A DNA stretch of 49,826 nt from CAZEVY01 sp964515555 (GTDB taxonomy: Bacteria > Acidobacteriota > Terriglobia > Bryobacterales > Bryobacteraceae): contig CAZEVY010000028.1 of the NCBI GenBank assembly GCA_964515555.1, forward strand, positions 1 through 49,826. Direction: 5' to 3'. The notes under the pieces were generated by a model. The model was not told the origin of the DNA, made no database searches, and saw nothing but the letters and a program-made list of their open reading frames with translations. This document shows positions 43,638 to 49,826 of this stretch, piece by piece (position 1 is the first letter of the stretch; every line of letters starts with the position of its first letter). The position numbers were made by a program, and so were the translations under genes.

Positions 43638-44087
43638 ATGATCTGGGTAATCTTCGTTCTGGGCGCCGTGCTTTCCTGGGGAATGTACGGCCCGACCCTG
43701 CATAAAGGACAGGTCGCGCTGGGGAACCCGCTCCGCGCGCTGCTGTGCGTGGGCGTGGCGTATTTTCTGATCGGCGTGCTGGTGCCCGTGGTCGCCCTCG
43801 GCGCGCAGGGTCAGCTCAACGGCTTCACGTCGTCCGGCGTAACGACGGCGACCTTCGCCGGCGTACTTGGTGCGCTCGGCGCCGTCTGCATCATCTATGC
43901 GTTCCGCAACGGCGGACTGCCGACCTATGTGATGCCGCTGGTATTCGGCGGCGCACCCGTGGTCAACGTGCTCGTCTCCATGTGGATTCACCCGCCCAAG
44001 ACCGCCCCGAATCCGATGCTCTACCTGGGCTTCGCGCTGGCCTCGATCGGCGCAGGATTGGTCCTCTACTACAAGCCGCAGTCTTAG
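43638..44087 (+). CDS. Small multi-helix membrane protein, DMT-like
   Basis: 149 aa from the ATG at 43638, which has AAGGAAAGGAAG placed as a ribosome binding site. An in-frame ATG at 43608 would add ten residues. About four to five hydrophobic helices: IWVIFVLGAVLSWGMYGP, ALLCVGVAYFLIGVLVPVVA, TATFAGVLGALGAVCIIYAF and LYLGFALASIGAGLVLYY. The NGGLPTYVMPLVFGGAPVVN stretch resembles half of a drug/metabolite (EamA or glucose/ribose porter) transporter. A dimer could make the full fold. Substrate unknown. A 10-base palindrome TGAGTACTCA (43596-43605) precedes the upstream ATG. Confidence 0.72.
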   Translation: MIWVIFVLGAVLSWGMYGPTLHKGQVALGNPLRALLCVGVAYFLIGVLVPVVALGAQGQLNGFTSSGVTTATFAGVLGALGAVCIIYAFRNGGLPTYVMPLVFGGAPVVNVLVSMWIHPPKTAPNPMLYLGFALASIGAGLVLYYKPQS

Positions 44088-44132
44088 GGTCTTGTCGCCA
44101 ACAGCCCAGCCAGCCTTATGAGCCTTTGTCCT

Positions 44133-44160
44133 ATCTGCGTTCATCTGCGTTCATCTGCGG
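44133..44160 (+). repeat. ATCTGCGTTC tandem element
   Basis: Two perfect copies of ATCTGCGTTC and most of a third (ATCTGCGG), 28 bases in all, between two convergent genes. From memory, strings of this kind (and the complement CGCAGATGAA) are scattered through genomes of acidobacteria, planctomycetes and relatives. Its function is not established. It does not form a strong hairpin. Confidence 0.75.
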
Positions 44161-44179
44161 CCATATATCCGGCCGGGCC

Positions 44180-44677
44180 TCAGCCCCGCGACGGCTCGCT
44201 GCGCCCGGCGAGGGCGCGGATCCCTTTCCCGCCGCACACCGCGACACCCGTGTTCAGCAGCGCGCTCAAGAAACTGTTGAGAACCGAATAGACCATTTGC
44301 TCGTTGACCGGCTGCTTGCCCGGCAGCCGGAAATCGGCGGGCAGTTCCTTGCTGATCTGCAAGCGGATGGAATTCCCGACCGGCGATCCTCGAAAGTCCT
44401 TCTGATTCGCCACCGAGATGGGCGTTTGCAGCACGCTCCCCGAGGCGCCGTCGACGTAGAACTGGCAGCGCGAAAACCACCCGAGATTGCGCGGGTCGGC
44501 GGCGTCGAACAACAGCAGCGGCGCCTGCCGGCCCGAGGCCGTGAGGTCGAGCACCAAGCGGCGCTCGCCGTCGTCCACCTTCAGCTCGAAGCCGAGCTGC
44601 GTCGCGATTCCGCGCACCACCTCGTTGTCGAGCTCCAGGTACAGATACTTGTGCTTCCCCGCCTGGATCACCTGCAC
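44180..44677 (-). CDS. Conserved-looking hypothetical protein
   Basis: 165 aa from a GTG at 44677, with another GTG two codons later and no clear ribosome binding site. It follows the macrodomain stop by 10 bases, so they are likely co-transcribed. There is no signal peptide or membrane span. Visible segments: HKYLYLELDNEVVRGIATQL, a charged beta-rich part (KVDDGERRLVLDLTASG), FYVDGASGSVLQTPISV and a C-terminal mixed hydrophobic part (VYSVLNSFLSALLNTGVAVC). I recognise no family or catalytic motif. The frame stays open upstream inside the macrodomain gene, but that part is a shadow. Confidence 0.6.
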   Translation of the reverse strand: MQVIQAGKHKYLYLELDNEVVRGIATQLGFELKVDDGERRLVLDLTASGRQAPLLLFDAADPRNLGWFSRCQFYVDGASGSVLQTPISVANQKDFRGSPVGNSIRLQISKELPADFRLPGKQPVNEQMVYSVLNSFLSALLNTGVAVCGGKGIRALAGRSEPSRG

Positions 44678-44687
44678 GACTCGTATT

Positions 44688-45263
44688 CTAGCAGCCGGAC
44701 CCGGAGTCCGCGCCCAGGCGCTCCAGCGCCGACGCGTAGGCTTCGTGCGTGCGCGAGTCGAACAGGACGAAGATCGCCTCGCGCACCGATGTCTCGGGCA
44801 GCCGCAGATGCGCCGCCACCGCCGCCACCGCGATCGGCGCGGCTTCGTCGACCGGATAGCCGTACACGCCCGTGCTGATCGACGGGAACGAAATCTCCGC
44901 CACGCCGCGCTCGTCGGCCAGGCGCATCGCGGTGTGGTAACACGATGCCAGCAGCTCCGCCTCGCCGCTGCGGCCGTCGCCATAGATCGGTCCGACCGCG
45001 TGGAAAACGAACTGCGCCGGCAGTTCTCCGGCTGTCGTGACGACGGCGCTGCCAGTCGGGCACCCGCCTCGCGCCGCACGGATCGCATCCAGCTCGCGTA
45101 GGATGGCCGGGCCGCCCGCGCGGTGGATCGCCCCGTCGACTCCGCCTCCGCCGCGCAGCCCGGAGTTGGCCGCGTTGACGATGGCGCCGGCGGCGACGCG
45201 CGTAATATCGCCCTGCATCAGGCGAAGCACGCGGCCTCCGGGAAACTCAGTCCGCGTTGTCAT
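44688..45263 (-). CDS. Macrodomain (O-acetyl-ADP-ribose deacetylase-like) protein
   Basis: 191 aa, single macrodomain. Ligand-binding stretches are intact: GDITRVAAGAIVNAANSGLR, GGGGVDGAIHRAGG, then FHAVGPIYGDG and FPSISTGVYGYPVDEAA. Such YmdB/TARG-like enzymes remove ADP-ribose from proteins or nucleic acids or hydrolyse O-acetyl-ADP-ribose. The NAANS and GGGGVDGAI motifs are those of active hydrolases. No ADP-ribosyltransferase partner is in the window. Confidence 0.92.
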   Translation of the reverse strand: MTTRTEFPGGRVLRLMQGDITRVAAGAIVNAANSGLRGGGGVDGAIHRAGGPAILRELDAIRAARGGCPTGSAVVTTAGELPAQFVFHAVGPIYGDGRSGEAELLASCYHTAMRLADERGVAEISFPSISTGVYGYPVDEAAPIAVAAVAAHLRLPETSVREAIFVLFDSRTHEAYASALERLGADSGSGC

Positions 45264-45349
45264 CGCGACCGCCGTACAGCGCTCCCGCCCTCATCGCAAT
45301 AAGCCGCCGCAAGTCTCCATCACTCTAAGCTGCCCCGGATCTTCATCGC

Positions 45350-45355
45350 TATAAT
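45350..45355 (+). promoter_or_regulatory. -10 element of the tRNA-Gly gene
   Basis: A perfect TATAAT ending 10 bases before the mature tRNA 5' end, so the primary transcript would have a leader of only a few bases for RNase P to remove. No clear -35. Confidence 0.55.
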
Positions 45356-45365
45356 GATAGGTTGA

Positions 45366-45440
45366 GCGGGAGTAACTCAGTGGTAGAGTCACAGCCTTCC
45401 AAGCTGTTGGTCGTGGGTTCGATTCCCATCTCCCGCTCCA
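45366..45440 (+). tRNA. tRNA-Gly (anticodon TCC), CCA encoded
   Basis: The acceptor stem GCGGGAG pairs with CTCCCGC. The D-arm is ACTC/GAGT, the anticodon loop CTTCCAA has anticodon TCC, and the T-arm contains GGTTCGATTCC. The discriminator is U and the 3' CCA (45438-45440) is encoded. All stems pair well. It reads GGA and GGG glycine codons. The 3' end lies only four bases from the stop codon of the convergent sulfotransferase gene. Confidence 0.97.
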
Positions 45441-45444
45441 ACGG

Positions 45445-46248
45445 TCATCGCTCGTCGATCGCGTAGCCCAGCCCCGCCGCCCTCTCCGCCACCAACGCCC
45501 AGCACGATTCCACCTCCTGCCGCGGCCATTCGCGCCAGCGGCCCATGCGGTCCGTCATCACGCGATCGGTGTCCCGAATCCCCGCGTCTTCGTATCCGCC
45601 CCGGCGTTCCGGCGGCCAGGTGAGGCTCAGGTCCGCGGGAGCCGGCTCGCCCAGAAACTGGAGAATCCCGTCGAGCGTCGCACGCGTTTGCCCCACCAGG
45701 TCCTCGTAGCGGAAAACCAGGCATCGGCCCGCGCGACCGTCCCGAAAATCGAGCAGCGTCGAGTACACCTCGTCCCAATACCCGCACCAGGCGCGAAGCC
45801 CGCGTCCGCGCGCCGCCACGCTGCGGGCGATCTCCGGATCGGCGAACGGCTCCCGCGCGTCGTACATCGCGCTCAGCGACGCCGCGCAGTCGAGCGGGTG
45901 GCGCGCCAGGAACAGGAATCTCGCCTCGTGCCCGAACACGTCGTCGAGAAATGGCAGGATTCGGTAATAGTTCGGCGTCTTGTCGATCCACAGCGCCTTC
46001 CCGCGGCGCGCCGCATAGCCGCCCATGATCCGCTCGATCAGCGCCCGCATCTCGCCCCTCAGCTCCTTCTTCGAAACGCCCAGCGACTCCAGGGCCGGAA
46101 TCGCCTGCGGATATCGCCAAAAAGCCTCCAGCGCGGCCATGAATTTCGACTCCGGCGGACACGCGATCCGCGGATGGGCGTCCAGAATGTAACGCGCCAG
46201 CGTGGTTCCGGATCGATGACAACCGATTAAAAATATCGCGGACGTCAT
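45445..46248 (-). CDS. Sulfotransferase family protein
   Basis: 267 aa, cytoplasmic. The PAPS 5'-phosphosulphate-binding loop is FLIGCHRSGTTLARYIL (G9-T16) and the 3'-phosphate site is FLARHPLDCAASLSAMY. LVFRYEDLVGQTRATLDGIL is another family stretch. It would transfer sulphate from PAPS to a hydroxyl on a glycan, lipid or peptide. The acceptor is unknown. It is divergent from the glycosyltransferase at 46279, with only 30 bases between the start codons. Joint regulation with that operon is therefore likely and the acceptor could be its product. Confidence 0.9.
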   Translation of the reverse strand: MTSAIFLIGCHRSGTTLARYILDAHPRIACPPESKFMAALEAFWRYPQAIPALESLGVSKKELRGEMRALIERIMGGYAARRGKALWIDKTPNYYRILPFLDDVFGHEARFLFLARHPLDCAASLSAMYDAREPFADPEIARSVAARGRGLRAWCGYWDEVYSTLLDFRDGRAGRCLVFRYEDLVGQTRATLDGILQFLGEPAPADLSLTWPPERRGGYEDAGIRDTDRVMTDRMGRWREWPRQEVESCWALVAERAAGLGYAIDER

Positions 46249-46261
46249 TGCGTGAGTGTGC

Positions 46262-46268
46262 TAGTATA
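46262..46268. promoter_or_regulatory. Overlapping divergent -10-like elements
   Basis: TAGTATA reads as TATACT toward the sulfotransferase (14 bases from its start) and as TAGTAT toward the glycosyltransferase (11 bases from its start). Two promoters sharing one site in a 30-base gap would compete or be co-regulated. Confidence 0.4.
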
Positions 46269-46278
46269 CCGATAATCC

Positions 46279-47160
46279 ATGACCGGCCCGCCGCGGACCA
46301 TTAGCGTCGTCATCGTCGCTCTGAACGAGGGCGAGCAGCTTCGCAAGACCGTCGAGAGCTACAAGCGGACCCTGCCCGCCGGCAGCCAGATCGTCGTCGT
46401 CGACGACGGCTCCGATGACGGCTCGGCCGATTTCCTGCGCGGATCGTCCAACGGCGTGCGCTTACTCGAAGCGCGCCACGACGGCGTCGCCAGGGGCAGA
46501 AATCTCGGCGCGCGCAACACCTCGGGCGACGTCGTGGTCTTCTCCGACGCCCATATCGAGATGCCGGAAGGCTGGGCCGCGCACATCCTCGAGGTCCTCG
46601 CCGACCCCAAGGCCGGCGGTTGCGCCCCCGCCATCGCCGATATGGAGCACCCCGAGAGCCGCGGCTACGGCCTCCGCCTGGAAGGTCCCGACCCCAGCGA
46701 GAAATGGCTGCCCGCCCCCGGCGACAATCCCTTCGTCGCGCCGCTCCTGCCCTGGTGCAGCACCGCCATGCGCCGTGACGTCTTCGAGGCCACCGGCGGA
46801 TTCGACGAAGGCATGATCCGCTGGGGACAGATCGATAACGAAATGAGCGTGCGGCTGTGGCTGCTCGGCTACGAATGCTGGGTCGCGCCGCGCGTCGCCG
46901 CGCTGCACCTTTTCCGCGAAAAGCGCCCGTATCGCGCCGAATGGACCTGGCCCATTCACAACAAGCTTCGAATGTCGTTCGTGCATTTCAACGCCGACCG
47001 CGTGGCCCGCGTGGTCGAGGCGTTGCGGACCCATGCCGCGTTTCCGCGGGCCCTCGGCTGCCTCGCCGAGGGCGACGCCACCAGCCGCCGCGCCGCGTTG
47101 CAGTCGGCGCGCGCTCATGACGCGGAGTGGTACTTCGAGAGGTTCGGGCCGACCTGGTAG
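46279..47160 (+). CDS. GT-A glycosyltransferase resembling polypeptide GalNAc-transferases
   Basis: 293 aa, no signal peptide or membrane span. The GT2-type start ISVVIVALNEG and VVVDDGSDDGSADFL (residues 38-53) bind the nucleotide sugar. The metal motif is DAH (D90-H92, in VVVFSDAHIEMPEGW), a DxH like that of the polypeptide GalNAc-transferases (GT27) rather than the usual DxD. GGFDEGMIRWGQIDNEMSVR and LWLLGYECWVAPRVAALHLF (about residues 173-215) also follow the order of the GT27 catalytic end (GGYD.GM.IWGGEN.E.S.R.W.CGG, later H.FR). The family-level call is sure. The GT27-like assignment is from motif order only. The repeat peptide gene follows after 16 bases. Confidence 0.85.
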   Translation: MTGPPRTISVVIVALNEGEQLRKTVESYKRTLPAGSQIVVVDDGSDDGSADFLRGSSNGVRLLEARHDGVARGRNLGARNTSGDVVVFSDAHIEMPEGWAAHILEVLADPKAGGCAPAIADMEHPESRGYGLRLEGPDPSEKWLPAPGDNPFVAPLLPWCSTAMRRDVFEATGGFDEGMIRWGQIDNEMSVRLWLLGYECWVAPRVAALHLFREKRPYRAEWTWPIHNKLRMSFVHFNADRVARVVEALRTHAAFPRALGCLAEGDATSRRAALQSARAHDAEWYFERFGPTW

Positions 47161-47176
47161 ATCAAGGAGCCGCCCC

Positions 47177-47404
47177 ATGGAATCCCCCAGATACTCTTCG
47201 GGCCCGCCCGGTTGCCCGTCGCCCTGCCCGCGTCCCGAGGCTGAGCCGTTGAAAGCGCCGGCCGGTTGTCCGTCGCCCTGCCCACGGCCCGAGGCGGAGC
47301 CGTTGAAGGCGCCGGCCGGTTGTCCATCGCCGTGCCCGCGACCCCAGCCTCTGGAGGAACCCGCCGGTTGTCCGTCGCCCTGCCCGCGTCCCAGCGGGGG
47401 GTGA
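47177..47404 (+). CDS. Cys/Pro-rich repeat peptide, four GCPSPCPRP units
   Basis: 75 aa: an 11-residue leader (MESPRYSSGPP), then units of 18, 18 and 16 residues and a final partial unit. Each begins GCPSPCPRP and the first two continue EAEPLKAPA. There are 8 cysteines, all in CPSPC pairs. AAGGAG seven bases before the ATG is an ideal ribosome binding site, and the stop overlaps the chbG start (GTGA). Units 1 and 2 differ at five of 54 bases, all synonymous third positions, and the 27-base cores of all four units differ only synonymously, so this frame is under selection. There is no signal peptide. The paired cysteines could bind metal or be modified. The Pro-flanked serines resemble mucin-type glycosylation sites. 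Function unknown. Confidence 0.8.
   Translation: MESPRYSSGPPGCPSPCPRPEAEPLKAPAGCPSPCPRPEAEPLKAPAGCPSPCPRPQPLEEPAGCPSPCPRPSGG
47210..47392 (+). repeat. 54/54/48-base coding tandem repeat
   Basis: Four repeat units start at 47210, 47264, 47318 and 47366, with lengths of 54, 54, 48 and a partial 27-base core. The conserved part is the 27-base core encoding GCPSPCPRP. The unit lengths are multiples of three and keep the frame. The repeat is part of the peptide gene at 47177-47404. Confidence 0.9.
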
Positions 47405-48114
47405 CCAGGCGGCTGATCGTCAACGCCGACGATTTCGGACTGACGGACGGCGTCTGCTCCGGCATCCTCCATGCCATGGAGCACGGCGCCGTCACGTCCA
47501 CCTCGGCGATGGTGTGCGACCCGGAGGCGCGCCACCGCCTCGCGGCCTTTCGCGACAAACTGAGCGGGCGCTGCGGCGTCCATCTCCAGGCGACCGACGG
47601 CCAGCCCCTGACCGGCGCCCCGGCGTTCCCGCGATTTCCCGCGCAAATCGGCCCCGTCGACCCCGACGCCCTCGCGCGCGAGTGGCGCACTCAGATCGCG
47701 GCCTTCCGCGACTGCGGCCTCGCGCCCACGCACCTCGATACCCATCATCACGTGCACTCGATTCCCGCGATCTTCGACGTGTACTGCGAGATCGCCCGCG
47801 AGTGCTCCCTTCCGGTCCGCACGCTCGATAGCGCGATGACGCGAGAGCTCCGCGCTCGCGGCCTGTCGTCCCCCAGCCTCGGCGCGGATCTGAACGCCGG
47901 GCCGCTGGCGGCGGCCGCCGGAGCGCTGTTCGACGCCATCGGCGGCGCCGGGACCGTCGAGATCGTCTGCCATCCGGCCTACGTCGACCAGGAGTTGACG
48001 CGGCGGTCGGTCTACACGCAGCAGCGCGCCGTCGAACTGGAGATGCTCTGCGCGCCGGAGCTGAAGCGCACTCTCGCGGCCATGGGAATCGAGCTGATCC
48101 CCTACAGCCCGTAG
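47401..48114 (+). CDS. ChbG/YdjC family carbohydrate deacetylase
   Basis: 237 aa, cytoplasmic. The family metal and active-site motifs are intact: NADDFGLTDGV (D10, D11), a histidine in CGVHLQAT, DTHHHVHSIP and EIVCHPAY. ChbG removes one acetyl group from chitooligosaccharides. YdjC/HpnK relatives deacetylate other N-acetylated sugars, including sugar-lipid intermediates. The GTG start overlaps the repeat-peptide stop (GTGA). The frame is open upstream through the repeats, but the NADDFG motif normally sits at the very N-terminus. Its place beside a glycosyltransferase suggests trimming of an N-acetylhexosamine made by that enzyme. The 3' end overlaps the convergent radical SAM gene by 13 bases. 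Confidence 0.92.
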   Translation: MTRRLIVNADDFGLTDGVCSGILHAMEHGAVTSTSAMVCDPEARHRLAAFRDKLSGRCGVHLQATDGQPLTGAPAFPRFPAQIGPVDPDALAREWRTQIAAFRDCGLAPTHLDTHHHVHSIPAIFDVYCEIARECSLPVRTLDSAMTRELRARGLSSPSLGADLNAGPLAAAAGALFDAIGGAGTVEIVCHPAYVDQELTRRSVYTQQRAVELEMLCAPELKRTLAAMGIELIPYSP

Positions 48115-49040
48115 CGCTCGCGAATGCGCCGCACGCGCTCGCCGATCATTTTGGGATACTCGCCCGTCAGATACGCCGACCGAGCGAATCGCTCGCGATA
48201 CCGCCGCTCCAGGTGCGGGAATTCCTCGCGCAGAAAGCCGAGGAACACCGTCTTCGCCGGCTCCCGCAGGAATACGACCTGTCCCCACAGCGATCTCGCT
48301 CCCGCTCCCGCCGCCGCCCGCGCCAGCCGGTCGAGCGACTCCTCCGTGTCGTTGATGAGCGGCAGGACCGGACTCGCCGATATCCCCGTCCGCACTCCCG
48401 CCCGCGACAACTCCGCCACCGCGCCGAGCCGCAAGTCGGGACGAGGCGCGCGCGGCTCGATCAGCCGGGCCAGCGACGCGTCAAGCGTCGTGATCGTCAT
48501 GTGCACCGTCACCCTGTTCTCCCGCGCGATTCCGGCCAGCAGCTCCGCATCGCGCGCCACCAGGTCGGACTTGGTCGTGATGCCGATCTTCCGGCCCCGC
48601 TCGCCGCGCAGCACTTCGAGGATGCCGCGCGTGATCCCGTAGCGCCGCTCGGCCGGCTGATACGGGTCCGTGGCCGTCCCGATCGCGATCGTCTCCTCGT
48701 GCGGCACGCGCGCCAGCTCTCGACGGAACGCCCGCTCGCTCCACGCCTTGGCGAACACCCGATCCTCGAAATCGGCCGGCTCCCGCAGCTCCATGAACTC
48801 GTGCGTGTAGCGCGCGTAGCAATACACGCACCCGAACTCGCAGCCGCGATACGGATTGATCGTCCATCGGAACGGGACCCGAGGCGAGTCGCAGCGGTTG
48901 ATCAGCTTGCGCGCCGACAGCTCGAAGTACGTCACCTCGCGCTTCGCCTCGCGCACCGGCCCTGATGCCGCCATCCGCGCAATGCCGACCAGTCCCGGCG
49001 GCGCGTCGATTACCGGCTCGAAGAGGTGCTCCTGGTGCAC
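48102..49040 (-). CDS. Radical SAM protein (PA0069/Rv2578c-type, SplB-like)
   Basis: 312 aa. The iron-sulphur motif is C67-x3-C71-x2-C74 (NPYRGCEFGCVYCYARYTHE), followed by GTATDPYQPAERR, ITTKSDLVARD and GISASPVLPLINDTEE. This is the family with the PYRGCxxGCxYCYAR signature, related to spore photoproduct lyase but of unassigned function. It has no C-terminal SPASM cluster, so it is not an obvious peptide-maturation enzyme, although it lies beside the Cys-rich peptide operon on the opposite strand. GTG start. Confidence 0.92.
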   Translation of the reverse strand: MHQEHLFEPVIDAPPGLVGIARMAASGPVREAKREVTYFELSARKLINRCDSPRVPFRWTINPYRGCEFGCVYCYARYTHEFMELREPADFEDRVFAKAWSERAFRRELARVPHEETIAIGTATDPYQPAERRYGITRGILEVLRGERGRKIGITTKSDLVARDAELLAGIARENRVTVHMTITTLDASLARLIEPRAPRPDLRLGAVAELSRAGVRTGISASPVLPLINDTEESLDRLARAAAGAGARSLWGQVVFLREPAKTVFLGFLREEFPHLERRYRERFARSAYLTGEYPKMIGERVRRIRERYGL

Positions 49041-49079
49041 CCCGATAGTTTCGCCGTTTGTTCGCTGGCTGTCAAGCCC

Positions 49080-49826
49080 TCAAAACTTCCACGTCAACCC
49101 GAACTGGAAATTCCGCGGCGACGTCGCGGTGTTCTCGATCCTGCCGAACGACACCGAATCCAGGGCCTGGTCGCCGATGGCGAACGTCGGGTGATTCAAC
49201 ACGCTCAGCGCGTAGGCGTGTATGTCCACCGAGTGGCGCTCGGTGAGCTTGGTCGTCTTGCGCAGCCCCAGGTCCATGTCGAACACCCACGGTCCGCTGA
49301 ACATGCGCCGTTGCAGGTTCCCGACCACGCCCGCCACCGGATGCGAGAAGGCCTGCCCGTTGAACTGCGGGCGTCCGTCGGCGGCCACCGCGCGGCCGTC
49401 CGGGCCGATCGCCGACGCCGCCACGAAGTACGGGCCGTTGCCCGTCATCCGGAATTCGAGCAGCTCGTCGATCTGCGGCTTGGTCAGCAGCGAGTAGGCC
49501 GTGTTGCCGAACGAGCGCGACCCGCGATTGAGCGTTCCGCGTCCCGAGATCACCGAGAACGGCGTGCCCGAGTACTTGTTGACCAGGCCGCTGACCCGCC
49601 AGCCGCTGAGGAAGCGCCCTGCCGGCGCGTAGTTCAACCGCTTGCCCGGCCCGATCGGCAGCTCATATATGAAGTTGCTCTTGATGACGTGCGTGATGTC
49701 GGAATCGGCGCGCGCTCGCTCCAGCGACACGTTGCCGAAGTCCAGGAACGGCTCGAAGCGGACCTGGTTGGTTCCCGTCGAATCGCTCAGCACCTTCGAG
49801 AACACGTAGTTCGCCTGGAACTCGAG
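49080..49826 (-). CDS. TonB-dependent receptor, C-terminal part (5' truncated by window edge)
   Basis: Open to the end of the window, so only about the last 248 residues are visible. They are barrel strands of the Oar-like type: NYVFSKVLSDSTGTN, SNFIYELPIGPGKRLNY, LSGWRVSGLVNKYSGTPFSV, GLRKTTKLTERHSVDIHAYA and the terminal GLTWKF with its aromatic end. The layout parallels the receptor at 36313-39786 (compare FIYELPFGRGRALGS and GGWQVQGILVKQSGQALGL), so they are distant paralogues. The N-terminal domains lie outside the window. Confidence 0.92.
   Translation of the reverse strand, partial: LEFQANYVFSKVLSDSTGTNQVRFEPFLDFGNVSLERARADSDITHVIKSNFIYELPIGPGKRLNYAPAGRFLSGWRVSGLVNKYSGTPFSVISGRGTLNRGSRSFGNTAYSLLTKPQIDELLEFRMTGNGPYFVAASAIGPDGRAVAADGRPQFNGQAFSHPVAGVVGNLQRRMFSGPWVFDMDLGLRKTTKLTERHSVDIHAYALSVLNHPTFAIGDQALDSVSFGRIENTATSPRNFQFGLTWKF

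Noticed and set aside
47210..47392. CRISPR-like array at the tandem repeat
   Set aside because: The units are contiguous without unique spacers, vary at synonymous sites and have no cas genes nearby.
47266..47400. Upstream extension of chbG through the repeats
   Set aside because: The NADDFG motif of ChbG belongs at the extreme N-terminus, the GTG at 47401 fits, and the repeats change amino acids in that frame but not in the peptide frame.
48102..49040. Radical SAM protein as maturase of the Cys-rich peptide
   Set aside because: It lacks a SPASM or RiPP-recognition segment, belongs to a widespread family outside peptide clusters and lies on the opposite strand. Proximity alone is not enough.

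Overview
The window looks like chromosomal DNA of an Acidobacteriota bacterium, most likely of the Bryobacterales/Solibacter type. It is GC-rich. It carries several families typical of that group: a Ser/Thr kinase fused to a TolB-like propeller, a von Willebrand A protein of the acidobacterial type, Oar-like TonB receptors with an N-terminal carboxypeptidase-regulatory domain, a DUF1592/DUF1552/ankyrin operon, and a YfhO membrane protein. Housekeeping genes (uvrA, mtnA, ileS-lspA-lgt, ompH/skp, fabI, one tRNA-Gly) are interleaved with accessory modules. No phage, insertion sequence, CRISPR array or rRNA was seen. No gap between genes exceeds about 230 bases. The taxonomic call is an inference from gene families.

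Layout. 1-5505 (+): the uvrA end, a receptor-like kinase, a deoxyhypusine-synthase-like protein and a CPBP protease, all joined by 4-base start/stop overlaps. 5485-8755: YfhO (-) and mtnA (+). 8759-13854 (-): a four-gene operon running from a large secreted helical-repeat protein through a VWA protein to two tandem coiled-coil paralogues. 13978-17438: a DUF433/DUF5615 toxin-antitoxin pair whose toxin is frameshifted, an exported Gfo/Idh/MocA protein, two small secreted proteins (one a lone subtilisin-propeptide-like domain) and a SIS sugar isomerase. 17593-21708 (+): ileS-lspA-lgt, the lipoprotein-maturation operon. 21725-24821 (-): a membrane protein, Skp, a PafA-like phosphatase and a DUF4920 protein. 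24903-27375 (+): an sxtI/sxtJ/DUF5989 carbamoyltransferase cassette. 27393-33499: a second phosphatase-superfamily protein (-), then DUF1592-DUF1552-ankyrin (+). 33569-35319 (+): DUF47 and a Pit phosphate transporter. 35345-36238 (-): an ArsR repressor and a SRPBCC protein behind a near-consensus promoter with a palindromic operator. 36313-39786 (-): a TonB receptor flanked by short direct repeats. 40016-42776 (+): a porin, a free CuA cupredoxin and a di-haem protein. 42798-45263: fabI, a small membrane protein, an unknown protein and a macrodomain protein. 45366-49826: tRNA-Gly, a sulfotransferase, a glycosyltransferase/repeat peptide/ChbG operon, a radical SAM protein and the end of another TonB receptor.

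The most unusual object is a 75-residue Cys/Pro-rich peptide at 47177-47404. It is built from four copies of GCPSPCPRP. Every base difference between the repeat cores is synonymous, and the gene has a strong ribosome binding site. It sits between a glycosyltransferase whose visible motifs recall polypeptide GalNAc-transferases and a ChbG/YdjC carbohydrate deacetylase, with a sulfotransferase divergently upstream. A dedicated peptide-modification system is a plausible but unproven reading.

A second pattern is promoter architecture. Many first genes have a -10-like hexamer only 5-14 bases before the start codon and no Shine-Dalgarno sequence, which suggests leaderless transcripts. Genes inside operons have clear ribosome binding sites or stop/start overlaps.
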